Shown: in pieces, positions 56,697 through 64,000 of the stretch
How the letters are laid out: each line of letters begins with the position of its first letter
Numbering within the stretch: the first letter of the stretch is position 1
NCBI RefSeq assembly: GCF_028737255.1
Contig: NZ_JAQZAN010000009.1
Span: 1 to 64,000, forward strand
Source: Actinomycetospora straminea
GTDB lineage: Bacteria > Actinomycetota > Actinomycetes > Mycobacteriales > Pseudonocardiaceae
DNA length: 64,000 nucleotides
Reading direction: 5' to 3'
Made by a program: the position numbers and the translations under genes
The notes under the pieces: generated by a model
What the model saw: the letters and a program-made list of their open reading frames with translations, nothing else
Databases searched by the model: none
Told to the model about the DNA's origin: nothing

Positions 56697-59119
56697 GCAT
56701 CGTCGAGGAGCCCGTCACCGAGACCCGCCGCTGGGTGGGGCAGAGCGTCGCGCGCAAGGAGGACCCGAAGCTCCTGACCGGGCGGGCCGGCTACATCGGC
56801 GACGTCGTCCTGCCCGGGATGCTGCACGGCGCGGTCCTGCGCAGCCCGCACGCCCACGCCCGGATCGTCTCGATCGACACGTCGGAGGCCGAGGCGCTGC
56901 CCGGCGTGGTCGTGGTCCTCACCGGCGCGGCGGCCGCGGAGCTCGTGGACCCGATGCCGGCCTTCTGCGCCGAGCCGGTCGAGCAGCGCGCCATCGCCGT
57001 CGACCGCGTGCGGTACCCCGGCGAGGCCGTCGCCGCCGTCGCGGCGACCGACCGCTACACCGCCGAGGACGCCTGCGCGAAGATCCGCGTCGAGTACGAG
57101 CTCCTGCCCGCGCTGGTCGACCCGGTCGCGGCGATGGAGCCGTCGGCGACGCGGGTCCACGAGACGCTGGACTCCAACGTCGTCTTCCACCGCAGCCTCG
57201 ACTGGGGCGACGTCGACGGCGACCTCGCCCGCGCACACACGGTGGTGCGGTCGAGCGCACGGTGGCACCGGATGGGCGCCCACCCCATCGAGACGGCCGG
57301 CGCGGTGGCCTCCTGGGACCCCTACGGCCAGTCGATGACGGTGTACTCGAACAGCAACTTCATCAACTTCCTGCCGTGGGCGTTCGCCGGGATCCTGCGG
57401 GTCTCGACCAACCGGCTGCGCATGATCCCGTGCACGGTCGGCGGCAGCTTCGGCAGCAAGCACCTGATCACCAAGGTCGTCTCGATCACCGGGGCGCTCA
57501 GCAAGGCGTGCGGCCGGCCCGTCCAGTACCTCGAGGACCGCACCGACAACGTCGCGGCGAACGACAACGTCGGCTGCGACCGGATCTACGACGCCGAGCT
57601 CGCGCTGGCCGAGGACGGCGAGATGCTCGGCCTCGTCCTGCGGATCATCGACGACTACGGCGCCTACTTCCAGTTCGCCCACGGCCAGCACGGCAACGCG
57701 GTGGCCCAGCCCGTCGGCCCCTACCGCATCGGCAGCTTGCGCTACGACGTCTCGTGCGTGCTGACCAACAAGGTCCAGCAGGGCTTCTTCCGCGGCGCGG
57801 GCGCGGACCCGGGCAACTTCATCCTCGAGCGCCTGGTCGACAAGGCCGCCCTCGAGATGGGCATCGACCGCGTCGAGCTGCGGCGGCGCAACTTCATCCG
57901 GCCCGAGCAGTTCCCGTACAAGATCCCGACGGGCAACGTCTACGACAGCGGCGACTACGAGGCCGTCCTCGACCGCGCGCTCGAGATCGCCGGGCTGGAC
58001 CGGTGGCGCGAGGAGCAGGAGCGGCTGCGCGCCGAGGGCCGCTACCTCGGCATCGGCCTGGCGAGCTGCCAGGAGCGCTCGGGCTACAACGCCTCGGAGT
58101 GGTGGTTCCTCTACGGCGACGAGGCCCCGCTGCCGGCGACCAGCACCCCGGAGAGCTGCAAGATCGACGTCGACGCCATGGGCGGCGTCCGCGCCACGAT
58201 CGGCTGCCCGCTGTGGGGCAACAGCCCCGAGACCGTGGTCGGGCAGGTCGTCGCCGAGGAGTTCGGGATCGACCCGTCGTCCGTCTCGGTCGCCTACGCC
58301 GACTCCACGAGCGGCGCGATCTCGGCCGGTCCCGGCGGCAGCCGGGTCACGATCATGCTCTCGGGCGCGACCCGCGGCGCCGCGCGGACGGTCAAGGACA
58401 AGATGATCCGCGTCGCGGCGAGCGCGATGGAGATGGACCCCGAGGACGTGGAGTGCGTCGAGGGCGTCTTCCGTGCGAAGGGGGCGCCGGGCACGTCGAT
58501 GACCATGGCCGAGGTCGCGATGCGGGCCCACCTGTTCAACGACGGCACGAGCGAGGCCGAGAGCAGCGGCCTGGTCGCGGTCCACACCTACGACCACCCG
58601 TACTTCACGCCGCCCACGGCCGACCGCAGCGACCTCGGCGCCTTCTACCCGATGGTGTCGCACGCCTGCCACATCCCGATCGTCGAGGTCGACCCCGAGA
58701 CCGGGCAGGTGACCCTGCGCGCCTACTACGTGGTCAACGACTGCGGCACGGTGATGAACCCGGCCCTGGTCGAGGGGCAGGTCATCGGCGGCATCGTGCA
58801 GGGCATCGGCGCGGCGCTGATGGAGGAGTACCGCTACGGCGCCTCCGACGGGGAGCTCGAGACGCCGACGTTCCGGGAGTACCTGCTGCCGAGCATGCAC
58901 GAGGTCCCCGAGATCGTGCTCGAGCACCTGGAGACGCCCTCGCCGTTCACCGAGTACGGCGTGAAGGGCGCCGGGGAGGGCGGCCGGCTGGTCGCGCCGA
59001 CGGCGATCGCGAGCGCCGTGGACGACGCGCTGCGCCCCCTCGGGGTGTGGGTCGACGAGCTGCCCATGACGCCCGAGCGCGTGGTCGGCATGGTCGCCGA
59101 CGCGCAGGGGCGCCGATGA
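56693..59119 (+). CDS. Molybdenum hydroxylase large subunit (CoxL-type)
   Basis: An 808-residue Mo-cofactor subunit: GQSVARKEDPKLLTGRAGYIGD start, TVGGSFGSKHL, QQGFFRGAGADPGNFILERLVD and the catalytic Glu in GVKGAGEGGRL near residue 761. The AYRCSFR signature of CO dehydrogenase is absent, so a (hetero)aromatic or aldehyde substrate is more likely. Stop overlaps the cyclase gene start (ATGA). Confidence 0.9.
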   Translation: MSIVEEPVTETRRWVGQSVARKEDPKLLTGRAGYIGDVVLPGMLHGAVLRSPHAHARIVSIDTSEAEALPGVVVVLTGAAAAELVDPMPAFCAEPVEQRAIAVDRVRYPGEAVAAVAATDRYTAEDACAKIRVEYELLPALVDPVAAMEPSATRVHETLDSNVVFHRSLDWGDVDGDLARAHTVVRSSARWHRMGAHPIETAGAVASWDPYGQSMTVYSNSNFINFLPWAFAGILRVSTNRLRMIPCTVGGSFGSKHLITKVVSITGALSKACGRPVQYLEDRTDNVAANDNVGCDRIYDAELALAEDGEMLGLVLRIIDDYGAYFQFAHGQHGNAVAQPVGPYRIGSLRYDVSCVLTNKVQQGFFRGAGADPGNFILERLVDKAALEMGIDRVELRRRNFIRPEQFPYKIPTGNVYDSGDYEAVLDRALEIAGLDRWREEQERLRAEGRYLGIGLASCQERSGYNASEWWFLYGDEAPLPATSTPESCKIDVDAMGGVRATIGCPLWGNSPETVVGQVVAEEFGIDPSSVSVAYADSTSGAISAGPGGSRVTIMLSGATRGAARTVKDKMIRVAASAMEMDPEDVECVEGVFRAKGAPGTSMTMAEVAMRAHLFNDGTSEAESSGLVAVHTYDHPYFTPPTADRSDLGAFYPMVSHACHIPIVEVDPETGQVTLRAYYVVNDCGTVMNPALVEGQVIGGIVQGIGAALMEEYRYGASDGELETPTFREYLLPSMHEVPEIVLEHLETPSPFTEYGVKGAGEGGRLVAPTAIASAVDDALRPLGVWVDELPMTPERVVGMVADAQGRR

Positions 59120-60009
59120 CCGCGGTCGACCCGGAACGCGGGCCGGCGGCCTTCCGCCGTCCGGAGGAGATCCTCGCCGCGCTGGCGCTGCCCACGCGCG
59201 GCGAGGTCTTCTCCCTGGCGGTGCCGCGGTTCACCGACATGCCGCTGTTCGGCGCCCACCCGCCGTTCCGGGTGAGCATGGCGCGCACCCCGGGCGGGCT
59301 GCGCGCCGAGGGGGCCCAGCCGTGGGGCCCGCGCAACGGCGTCGGCTACGGGTACATGGCCGAGCTGCTCAGCGCGACGTCCCACAGCGGCGCCCACGTC
59401 GACGCGCTCGCCCACGTCACCATCGGCGACGACGACCACTGGTACGGCGGCGGCAACCCGCGCGAGCACCTCGGCGACAGCGGCCCGCGGCACGGCGACG
59501 CCTCGAAGCTGCCGCCGTTCGTCACCCGCGGGGTCCTCATCGACGTGCCGGGCCACCGGGGGGTGGACGCGCTGCCCCGGTCGTCGGTGGTGGACGCCGA
59601 CGAGATGGCGGCCGTCGCGGCGCACCAGGGCGTCGAGGTGAGAGCCGGGGACGTGGTGCTCGTCCGCACCGGCTACCTCGGGCACTGGCCGGACACCGAG
59701 GCGATGACGCGGCACGCCACCGCCGGTCCCGACCTCTCCGCCGCCCGCTGGATGCTCGACCGCGGGGTGGTGGCCGCGGGCAGCGACACCGAGACCTTCG
59801 AGGTCCAGCCGCCGCCCGACTACGGCGACCCCGCCAACCCGCAGCCGGTCCACAGCCTGCTGCTCATCGAGCACGCGATCTATCTCTTCGAGTCCATCTA
59901 CCTCGAGGAGCTCGCGCGGGCCCGGGCGTACGAGTTCCTCTTCGTGGCGCTCCCGCTCAAGATCCAGGGTGCGACGGGCTCGATGCTGGACCCGGTGGCG
60001 ATCGTGTGA
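59116..60009 (+). CDS. Cyclase family metal-dependent hydrolase
   Basis: A 297-residue protein of the kynurenine formamidase/isatin hydrolase (PF04199) family. The metal motif is SHSGAHVDALAHV (HxGxHxDxxxH), and DTETFEV supplies a later acidic ligand. Such enzymes hydrolyse cyclic amides, lactones or formamides. As last gene of the CoxM-S-L operon it may open a ring hydroxylated by the Mo enzyme. It ends four bases from the convergent PRC-barrel gene. Confidence 0.87.
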   Translation: MTAVDPERGPAAFRRPEEILAALALPTRGEVFSLAVPRFTDMPLFGAHPPFRVSMARTPGGLRAEGAQPWGPRNGVGYGYMAELLSATSHSGAHVDALAHVTIGDDDHWYGGGNPREHLGDSGPRHGDASKLPPFVTRGVLIDVPGHRGVDALPRSSVVDADEMAAVAAHQGVEVRAGDVVLVRTGYLGHWPDTEAMTRHATAGPDLSAARWMLDRGVVAAGSDTETFEVQPPPDYGDPANPQPVHSLLLIEHAIYLFESIYLEELARARAYEFLFVALPLKIQGATGSMLDPVAIV

Positions 60010-60013
60010 CGGG

Positions 60014-60370
60014 TCAGCGCCGCGCCAGCCGACGCGCCGCGCCGGGCGAGGCCGCCGCGAGCCCGTAGTGCTCGAAGATCGCCGGCTCGTCCTCGGCCGC
60101 GAGCTCGCCGTCGGTGTCGATCGACGGAGCGTGCTTGGCGAGGTCCTTGGCCACGGTCACGCGCACGTGGTCGGGCGCGACCGTCGCCCCGGCGAGCGGG
60201 ACGAACGCGAGCCGCCGACGCCCGATCATGCCGACGATCACCGTGGCGAACGCCGGCTGGTCGGAGACGGTGTCGACGTAGATCGCCTCGAGCTCGCCGA
60301 TCTTGCCGCCGGCGGGGTCGACGACGTTCTTGCCCTGCCAGTCGCGGATGTTCTCGGCCTCGAAGCCCAT
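60014..60370 (-). CDS. PRC-barrel domain protein
   Basis: A 118-residue protein whose first 75 residues (NIRDWQGKNVVDPAGGKIGELEAIYVDTVSDQPAFATVIVG) form a PRC-barrel, found in RNA-processing and photosynthetic or stress proteins. Function unknown. ATG 60370 lacks a ribosome binding site; TAGGGT ends eight bases upstream, so the mRNA is probably leaderless. Confidence 0.85.
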   Translation of the reverse strand: MGFEAENIRDWQGKNVVDPAGGKIGELEAIYVDTVSDQPAFATVIVGMIGRRRLAFVPLAGATVAPDHVRVTVAKDLAKHAPSIDTDGELAAEDEPAIFEHYGLAAASPGAARRLARR

Positions 60371-60381
60371 GGGCGCAGACC

Positions 60382-60843
60382 CTAGCGGCGCGGCGCCGAC
60401 AGGACGCGGACCGCGAGGGCCTCGGTGATCCCCAGTCGGGGCGTGTTCTGCCGCGCGCGCTCGGCGATCTGCCGCGGCGAGAGACCCATGTCCGCGTAGA
60501 GCCGGACGACGTTCTCCTGGGCGGGGGTCCAGGACGGTCGCGCGGCGCGCGCCGCGACCGGGCGCCGCGGGGGACGGCGCGGCGCCGGGACCCGGGGGGT
60601 GTCGACGGGCGCGGTGCCGAGGCCGGTGTTCTTCGTGGCGAACTCGCCCGCGGCGGCGCGCGCGGCGATCTCGTCGGGCTCGGCGACGCGGAAGGCGTCG
60701 CCGCTCTTGTTGACGGCCACCGCGGTGACCGTCGGGCCCCGGCGGTACTGCGCCTGGCAGTCCGGGGCGGTGCAGTAGGTGTATCCCAGCTCGGCGCGCT
60801 CCGCGGGGATCGCGCGGCCGCACCCGATGCAGTTCGTGGTCAT
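60382..60843 (-). CDS. Zinc-ribbon plus helical C-terminal domain protein
   Basis: A 153-residue protein. CIGCGRAIP and CTAPDCQAQYRRG near the N-terminus give four cysteines like a zinc ribbon; a Pro/Arg linker leads to a helical C-terminal part (SWTPAQENVVRLYADMGLSPRQIAERARQNTPRLGITEALAVRVL) with HTH-like spacing. Could bind nucleic acid. A GGAG-TAGGAT stretch lies upstream of ATG 60843. Function unknown. Confidence 0.7.
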   Translation of the reverse strand: MTTNCIGCGRAIPAERAELGYTYCTAPDCQAQYRRGPTVTAVAVNKSGDAFRVAEPDEIAARAAAGEFATKNTGLGTAPVDTPRVPAPRRPPRRPVAARAARPSWTPAQENVVRLYADMGLSPRQIAERARQNTPRLGITEALAVRVLSAPRR

Positions 60844-60921
60844 GCTGACACCGATCCTACTCCGCCGGCGCCATGTCCTTCGGCTATCGCGGGCGGCTCC
60901 CGGCGGTGATCAACGGGGCCT

Positions 60922-60958
60922 TCGCGCGCCTAGAAGCAGCGAACAGCGCGTTCGTTGC
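60922..60958 (-). terminator. Repeated terminator-like element after mnmA
   Basis: 60922-60942 matches 7304-7324 in 20 of 21 bases (core TAGAAGCAGCGA). It is followed by a hairpin, GCAGCGAAC/GTTCGTTGC with one G-T pair and a five-base loop (60936-60958), 27 bases after the mnmA stop. Confidence 0.55.
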
Positions 60959-60984
60959 GTCCGGGGTGGGCGTCCGGGACCGGG

Positions 60985-62061
60985 TCAGCGGCCGGTCGAC
61001 GCGATGGTGGCGCTGCCCAGGACGACGTCCCCGCCGGGCTCGGGGCGGTAGAACACCGCCGCCTGGCCCGGGGCGACACCGCGCAGGGGCTCGGCGAGCA
61101 CGACCTCGACGCCCTCACCGTCCGCCCGCACCGTCGCCGGCGCCAGGCCCCCGTGGGCGCGGACCTGGACGACGCACGCCACGGCGTCGGCGGGCGCCCC
61201 GGCCAGCCACACCGGGTCGGTGGCGCGCAGCGTCGTGACGTCGAGGTCCTCGGCCGGCCCGACGCGCACCGTGCGGCTCACGGGCTCGAGGCCCAGCACG
61301 TAGCGCGGCCGCCCGTCCGGCGCGGGGCGGGCGATGCCGAGGCCGTGGCGCTGGCCGACGGTGAAGTCGTGCACGCCGCGGTGGTGGCCGACGACGGCCC
61401 CGCTCGGGTCGACCATCTCCCCCGGCGCCGCGTCGATCCGCTCGGCGAGGAAGCCGCGGGTGTCGCCGGAGGGGATGAAGCAGATGTCGTGGCTGTCGGG
61501 CTTCTCCGCGACGACGAGCCCGCGCGCCGCCGCCTCGGCGCGCACCTCGGACTTCACGCTGTCGCCGAGCGGGAACAGGGCGCCGTCGAGCTGGTCGGGG
61601 CGCAGGACGCCGAGGACGTAGGACTGGTCCTTGTCGGGGTCGGCGGCCCTCCGCAGTACCCCGTCCGCGGAGAGCCGCGCGTAGTGGCCGGTCCCCACGG
61701 CGTCGAACCCCAGCGCGCGGGCCCGCTCGAGCACCGCCGAGAACTTGATCTTCTCGTTGCACCGCAGGCACGGGTTCGGCGTGCGGCCCGCGGCGTACTC
61801 GGCGACGAAGGGCTCGACGACGTCGTCGCGGAACCGCGCGGCCATGTCCCAGACGTAGAACGGGATGTCGAGGACGTCGGCGCAGCGCCGGGCGTCGCGG
61901 GAGTCCTCGATCGAGCAGCAGCCCCGCGCGCCCTCGCGCATCGTCGCGGGCTTCGCCGACAGCGCCAGGTGCACGCCGGTGACCTCGTGGCCGGCGTCGC
62001 GCAGCCGCGCCGCCGCGACCGCCGAGTCGACCCCGCCGCTCATGGCGGCGAGGACCCTCAC
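60985..62061 (-). CDS. mnmA: tRNA 2-thiouridylase
   Basis: A 358-residue enzyme that thiolates U34 of Glu, Gln and Lys tRNAs. PP-loop [10 protein letters not shown] at the N-terminus, catalytic Cys residues in [12 protein letters not shown] and DSHDICFIP, and the C-terminal beta-barrel. GTG 62061 with GGAG six bases upstream starts the conserved [10 protein letters not shown]. It takes sulfur from the desulfurase encoded just upstream. Confidence 0.95.
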   Translation of the reverse strand: MRVLAAMSGGVDSAVAAARLRDAGHEVTGVHLALSAKPATMREGARGCCSIEDSRDARRCADVLDIPFYVWDMAARFRDDVVEPFVAEYAAGRTPNPCLRCNEKIKFSAVLERARALGFDAVGTGHYARLSADGVLRRAADPDKDQSYVLGVLRPDQLDGALFPLGDSVKSEVRAEAAARGLVVAEKPDSHDICFIPSGDTRGFLAERIDAAPGEMVDPSGAVVGHHRGVHDFTVGQRHGLGIARPAPDGRPRYVLGLEPVSRTVRVGPAEDLDVTTLRATDPVWLAGAPADAVACVVQVRAHGGLAPATVRADGEGVEVVLAEPLRGVAPGQAAVFYRPEPGGDVVLGSATIASTGR

Positions 62062-62077
62062 GGTGCGCTCCGCGCAG

Positions 62078-62117
62078 GTGAGCAGAAAGAAGTGCTCCAG
62101 CACCTCTTTCTGCTCAC
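62078..62117. repeat. 40-bp palindrome, one mismatch
   Basis: GTGAGCAGAAAGAAGTGCT (62078-62096) and 62099-62117 pair at 18 of 19 positions with a CC loop. Length 40 and ends GTGAGC/GCTCAC as at 44066-44105. It lies between the desulfurase stop and the mnmA ribosome binding site. Confidence 0.85.
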
Positions 62118-62131
62118 GTGCCGAAGGCACC

Positions 62132-63319
62132 TCACGAGTGCGCCAGCGCGTCCCCGGCCCGGCGGGCGCGCTCGACGACCGGACCGATCGCCTCGACCAC
62201 CGCGTCGACGTCGGCGCCCGTGGAGTTGTGGCCCAGCGAGAAGCGCAGCGAGCCGCGGGCGAGGTCCTCGTCGAGGCCCATGGCCAGCAGGACGTGGGAC
62301 GGGCGGGCGACGCCGGCGGTGCAGGCCGAGCCGGTGGAGCACTCGATGCCCCGGGCGTCGAGCAGCATGAGCAGGCTGTCGCCTTCGCAGCCGGGGAAGG
62401 ACAGGTGGGCGTTGCCGGGCAGGCGCTCGCCGGGCCGGTCGAGCGGGACGCCGTTGAGGCGGGCGTCGGGGACCTCGGCGGTGACGCGGGCGACGAGGTC
62501 GTCGCGCAGCCCGGTGAGCACCGCCGTGCGGCGTTCGACGTCGGCGACGGCGGCGCGCACGGCGGTCGCGAGGCTCATCGTGCCGGGGACGTCGAGGGTG
62601 CCCGAGCGGACGTCGCGCTCCTGCCCGCCGCCGTGCAGCAGCGGGGTGCAGACGGCGTCGCGGCGCAGCAGCAGCGCGCCCGCCCCGACCGGCCCGCCGA
62701 GCTTGTGCCCGGTGAGCGACAGCGCGTCGACGCCGGACGCCGCGAAGTCGACGGGCACGGCCCCGACGGCCTGGACCGCGTCGGTGTGGAACGGCACTCC
62801 GGCCTCGTGGGCGACCTCGGCGAGCGCGCGGACGTCGTTGACGGTGCCGACCTCGTTGTTCGCCCACATCACGCTGACCACCGCGACCTCGTCGGGGTGG
62901 GCCGCCAGCACCTCGCGCAGGGTCTCGGGCAGCACGCGGCCCTGGGCGTCGACGGGCAGGACGTCGAGCGTCGCGCCCTCGTGCCCGGCGAGCCACTCCG
63001 CGGCGTCGAGCACCGCGTGGTGCTCGGCGGCGGACACCACGACGCGGGTGCGGCGGGCGTCGGCGGCCCGGCGCGCCCAGTAGAGGCCCTTGACCGCGAG
63101 GTTGTCGGCCTCCGTGCCGCCGGTGGCCAGCACGACCTCCGAGGGCAGCGCGCCGACGGCCGCCGCGATCGTCTCGCGGGACTCCTCGACCGCCCGGCGG
63201 GCGCGGCGCCCGGCCGAGTGCAGCGACGACGCATTGCCGACGCGCCCGAGCGCCTCGGTCAGGGTGGCCGCCGCCTCCGGCAGCATCGGCGTGGTCGCCG
63301 CGTGGTCCAGGTACGTCAT
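62132..63319 (-). CDS. Cysteine desulfurase (IscS/NifS family)
   Basis: A 395-residue PLP enzyme that removes sulfur from cysteine for thiolation and Fe-S assembly. YLDHAATTP start, PLP-lysine in [12 protein letters not shown], sulfur-carrying Cys in [12 protein letters not shown]. Upstream of mnmA as in many actinobacteria. ATG 63319 lies nine bases after TACGCT without a ribosome binding site, so leaderless or nearly so. Confidence 0.93.
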   Translation of the reverse strand: MTYLDHAATTPMLPEAAATLTEALGRVGNASSLHSAGRRARRAVEESRETIAAAVGALPSEVVLATGGTEADNLAVKGLYWARRAADARRTRVVVSAAEHHAVLDAAEWLAGHEGATLDVLPVDAQGRVLPETLREVLAAHPDEVAVVSVMWANNEVGTVNDVRALAEVAHEAGVPFHTDAVQAVGAVPVDFAASGVDALSLTGHKLGGPVGAGALLLRRDAVCTPLLHGGGQERDVRSGTLDVPGTMSLATAVRAAVADVERRTAVLTGLRDDLVARVTAEVPDARLNGVPLDRPGERLPGNAHLSFPGCEGDSLLMLLDARGIECSTGSACTAGVARPSHVLLAMGLDEDLARGSLRFSLGHNSTGADVDAVVEAIGPVVERARRAGDALAHS

Positions 63320-63518
63320 CGACCGGCCAGCGTAATCCCCTCGTGCACCGCCGGTCTCCCCCGCGGTCCTCCGGGGCGAGGACGCGTCGCGGCGGACCAG
63401 CGGCGCGGCTCCTCGCTCACAAGGGTCGAGCACGGCACCGAGCACGGACTGCGTGGTGATCCGGCCGCGCGGGCACTAGCGTCGCGGCCGGTCACGCCCG
63501 CCCGCCGCCGGAGGTCGC

Positions 63519-64000
63519 ATGCCGCGAGACGTGAGCGACGAGACAGCCGGCTACTGGGCCCCGTGGTGCCCCGCGGGCGCCCACGACGACGCCGAGCACC
63601 TCCGCGAGCACTTCGACCCGCTGTCGGAGAGCCTCACGCGGGGCCGGTACGTCCGGATCGCCGGCGAGATGGCGCGGCAGTGCCCCGTGACGCGCACCGA
63701 CGGGTTCGGCGAGGGCATCTGGACCGTCTCGGGCTACGCCGAGCTGCAGGAGCTGCACCGCCAGGAGGACTCCGCGTTCTCCGCGTTCCCGGTGCTGCTC
63801 CAGCACTTCGGCAACACGCGCCCGATGATCCCGATGGAGTCCGACCCGCCGCTGCACCGGCAGTACAAGCAGATCATCGCTCCGCTGTTGTCGCGGTCGG
63901 TGCAGACCGACAAGGAGCCCGCCTACCGCGCGATCGCCCGCGACCTGATCGCCCGCTTCGTCGACCGCGGGCGGTGCGAGGTGTTCGGCGAGCTGTGCAA
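63519..64000 (+). CDS. Cytochrome P450, 5' part (continues beyond the window)
   Basis: ATG 63519 has CGGAGG upstream and the frame stays open to the end. The 160 residues include the helix-C region IPMESDPPLHRQYKQIIAPLLS, which corresponds to the DPPEHTRLR-type motif of bacterial P450s, and the later helical segment ARDLIARFVDRGRCEVFGELC. Heme-binding Cys and the I-helix lie outside. A monooxygenase of unknown substrate. Confidence 0.85.
   Translation, partial: MPRDVSDETAGYWAPWCPAGAHDDAEHLREHFDPLSESLTRGRYVRIAGEMARQCPVTRTDGFGEGIWTVSGYAELQELHRQEDSAFSAFPVLLQHFGNTRPMIPMESDPPLHRQYKQIIAPLLSRSVQTDKEPAYRAIARDLIARFVDRGRCEVFGELC

Overview
The window is chromosomal DNA from a high-GC actinobacterium. 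GTG starts are very common, ATGA/GTGA overlaps link operon genes, and the core-gene order (ilvB-ilvN-ilvC-serA-leuB next to a FAH-family hydrolase; gatC-gatA-gatB; ligA; an IscS/NifS-type cysteine desulfurase before mnmA) is that of Pseudonocardiales such as Pseudonocardia and relatives. That placement is an inference from gene content and style. I see no rRNA, tRNA, CRISPR array, transposase or phage gene.

Layout. 1-20 kb is housekeeping: a secreted nuclease lipoprotein, a class I (archaeal-type) lysyl-tRNA synthetase, a FAH hydrolase, leuB, serA and the ilvBNC operon, preceded by a readable attenuation leader (15-residue Ile/Leu/Val-rich peptide, mutually exclusive stems, T-run terminator). 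ilvD, two lipoprotein/secreted proteins and gatCAB follow. 20-30 kb holds an ACT-domain protein, a BBE-type FAD oxidase, a BKACE-type enzyme, ligA, a 2-hydroxyacid dehydrogenase, a MetE-like protein and small conserved proteins. 30.7-34.0 kb is one giant gene for a single-chain biotin-dependent acyl-CoA carboxylase (BC-BCCP-CT), apparently translated by coupling to an eight-codon leaderless ORF. 34.0-36.8 kb is a zinc-starvation module: a Zur-like box lies between a cysteine-free ribosomal protein L33 and a divergent MRF-type COG0523 protein.

37-60 kb is an accessory catabolic region. A PadR-controlled operon (40.1-46.9 kb) encodes a CoA ligase, a three-part molybdenum hydroxylase whose [2Fe-2S] subunit is fused to a CoxG domain, and an enoyl-CoA hydratase-family protein. 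This gene set matches what is known for 2-furoate degradation (HmfA-E). A hydantoinase/oxoprolinase pair with a small zinc-ribbon partner (47-51 kb) lies opposite a PucR-type regulator. A second CoxM-S-L molybdenum hydroxylase plus a cyclase-family metal hydrolase (55.3-60.0 kb) is divergent from a BKACE gene and a LacI gene that carries a frameshift; two inverted copies of a 15-bp operator-like motif lie between them. The window ends with mnmA, a cysteine desulfurase and the start of a cytochrome P450.

The least explained signal is a set of short palindromic or repeated DNA elements: four related ~50-bp copies, two 40-bp palindromes with the same ends, a repeated terminator-like element (20 of 21 bases identical), GAGCGAA/TTCGCTC palindromes, and two very large hairpins between convergent genes. 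Several genes also have a TANNNT-type -10 element 7-9 bases before the start codon and no ribosome binding site, indicating leaderless mRNAs.
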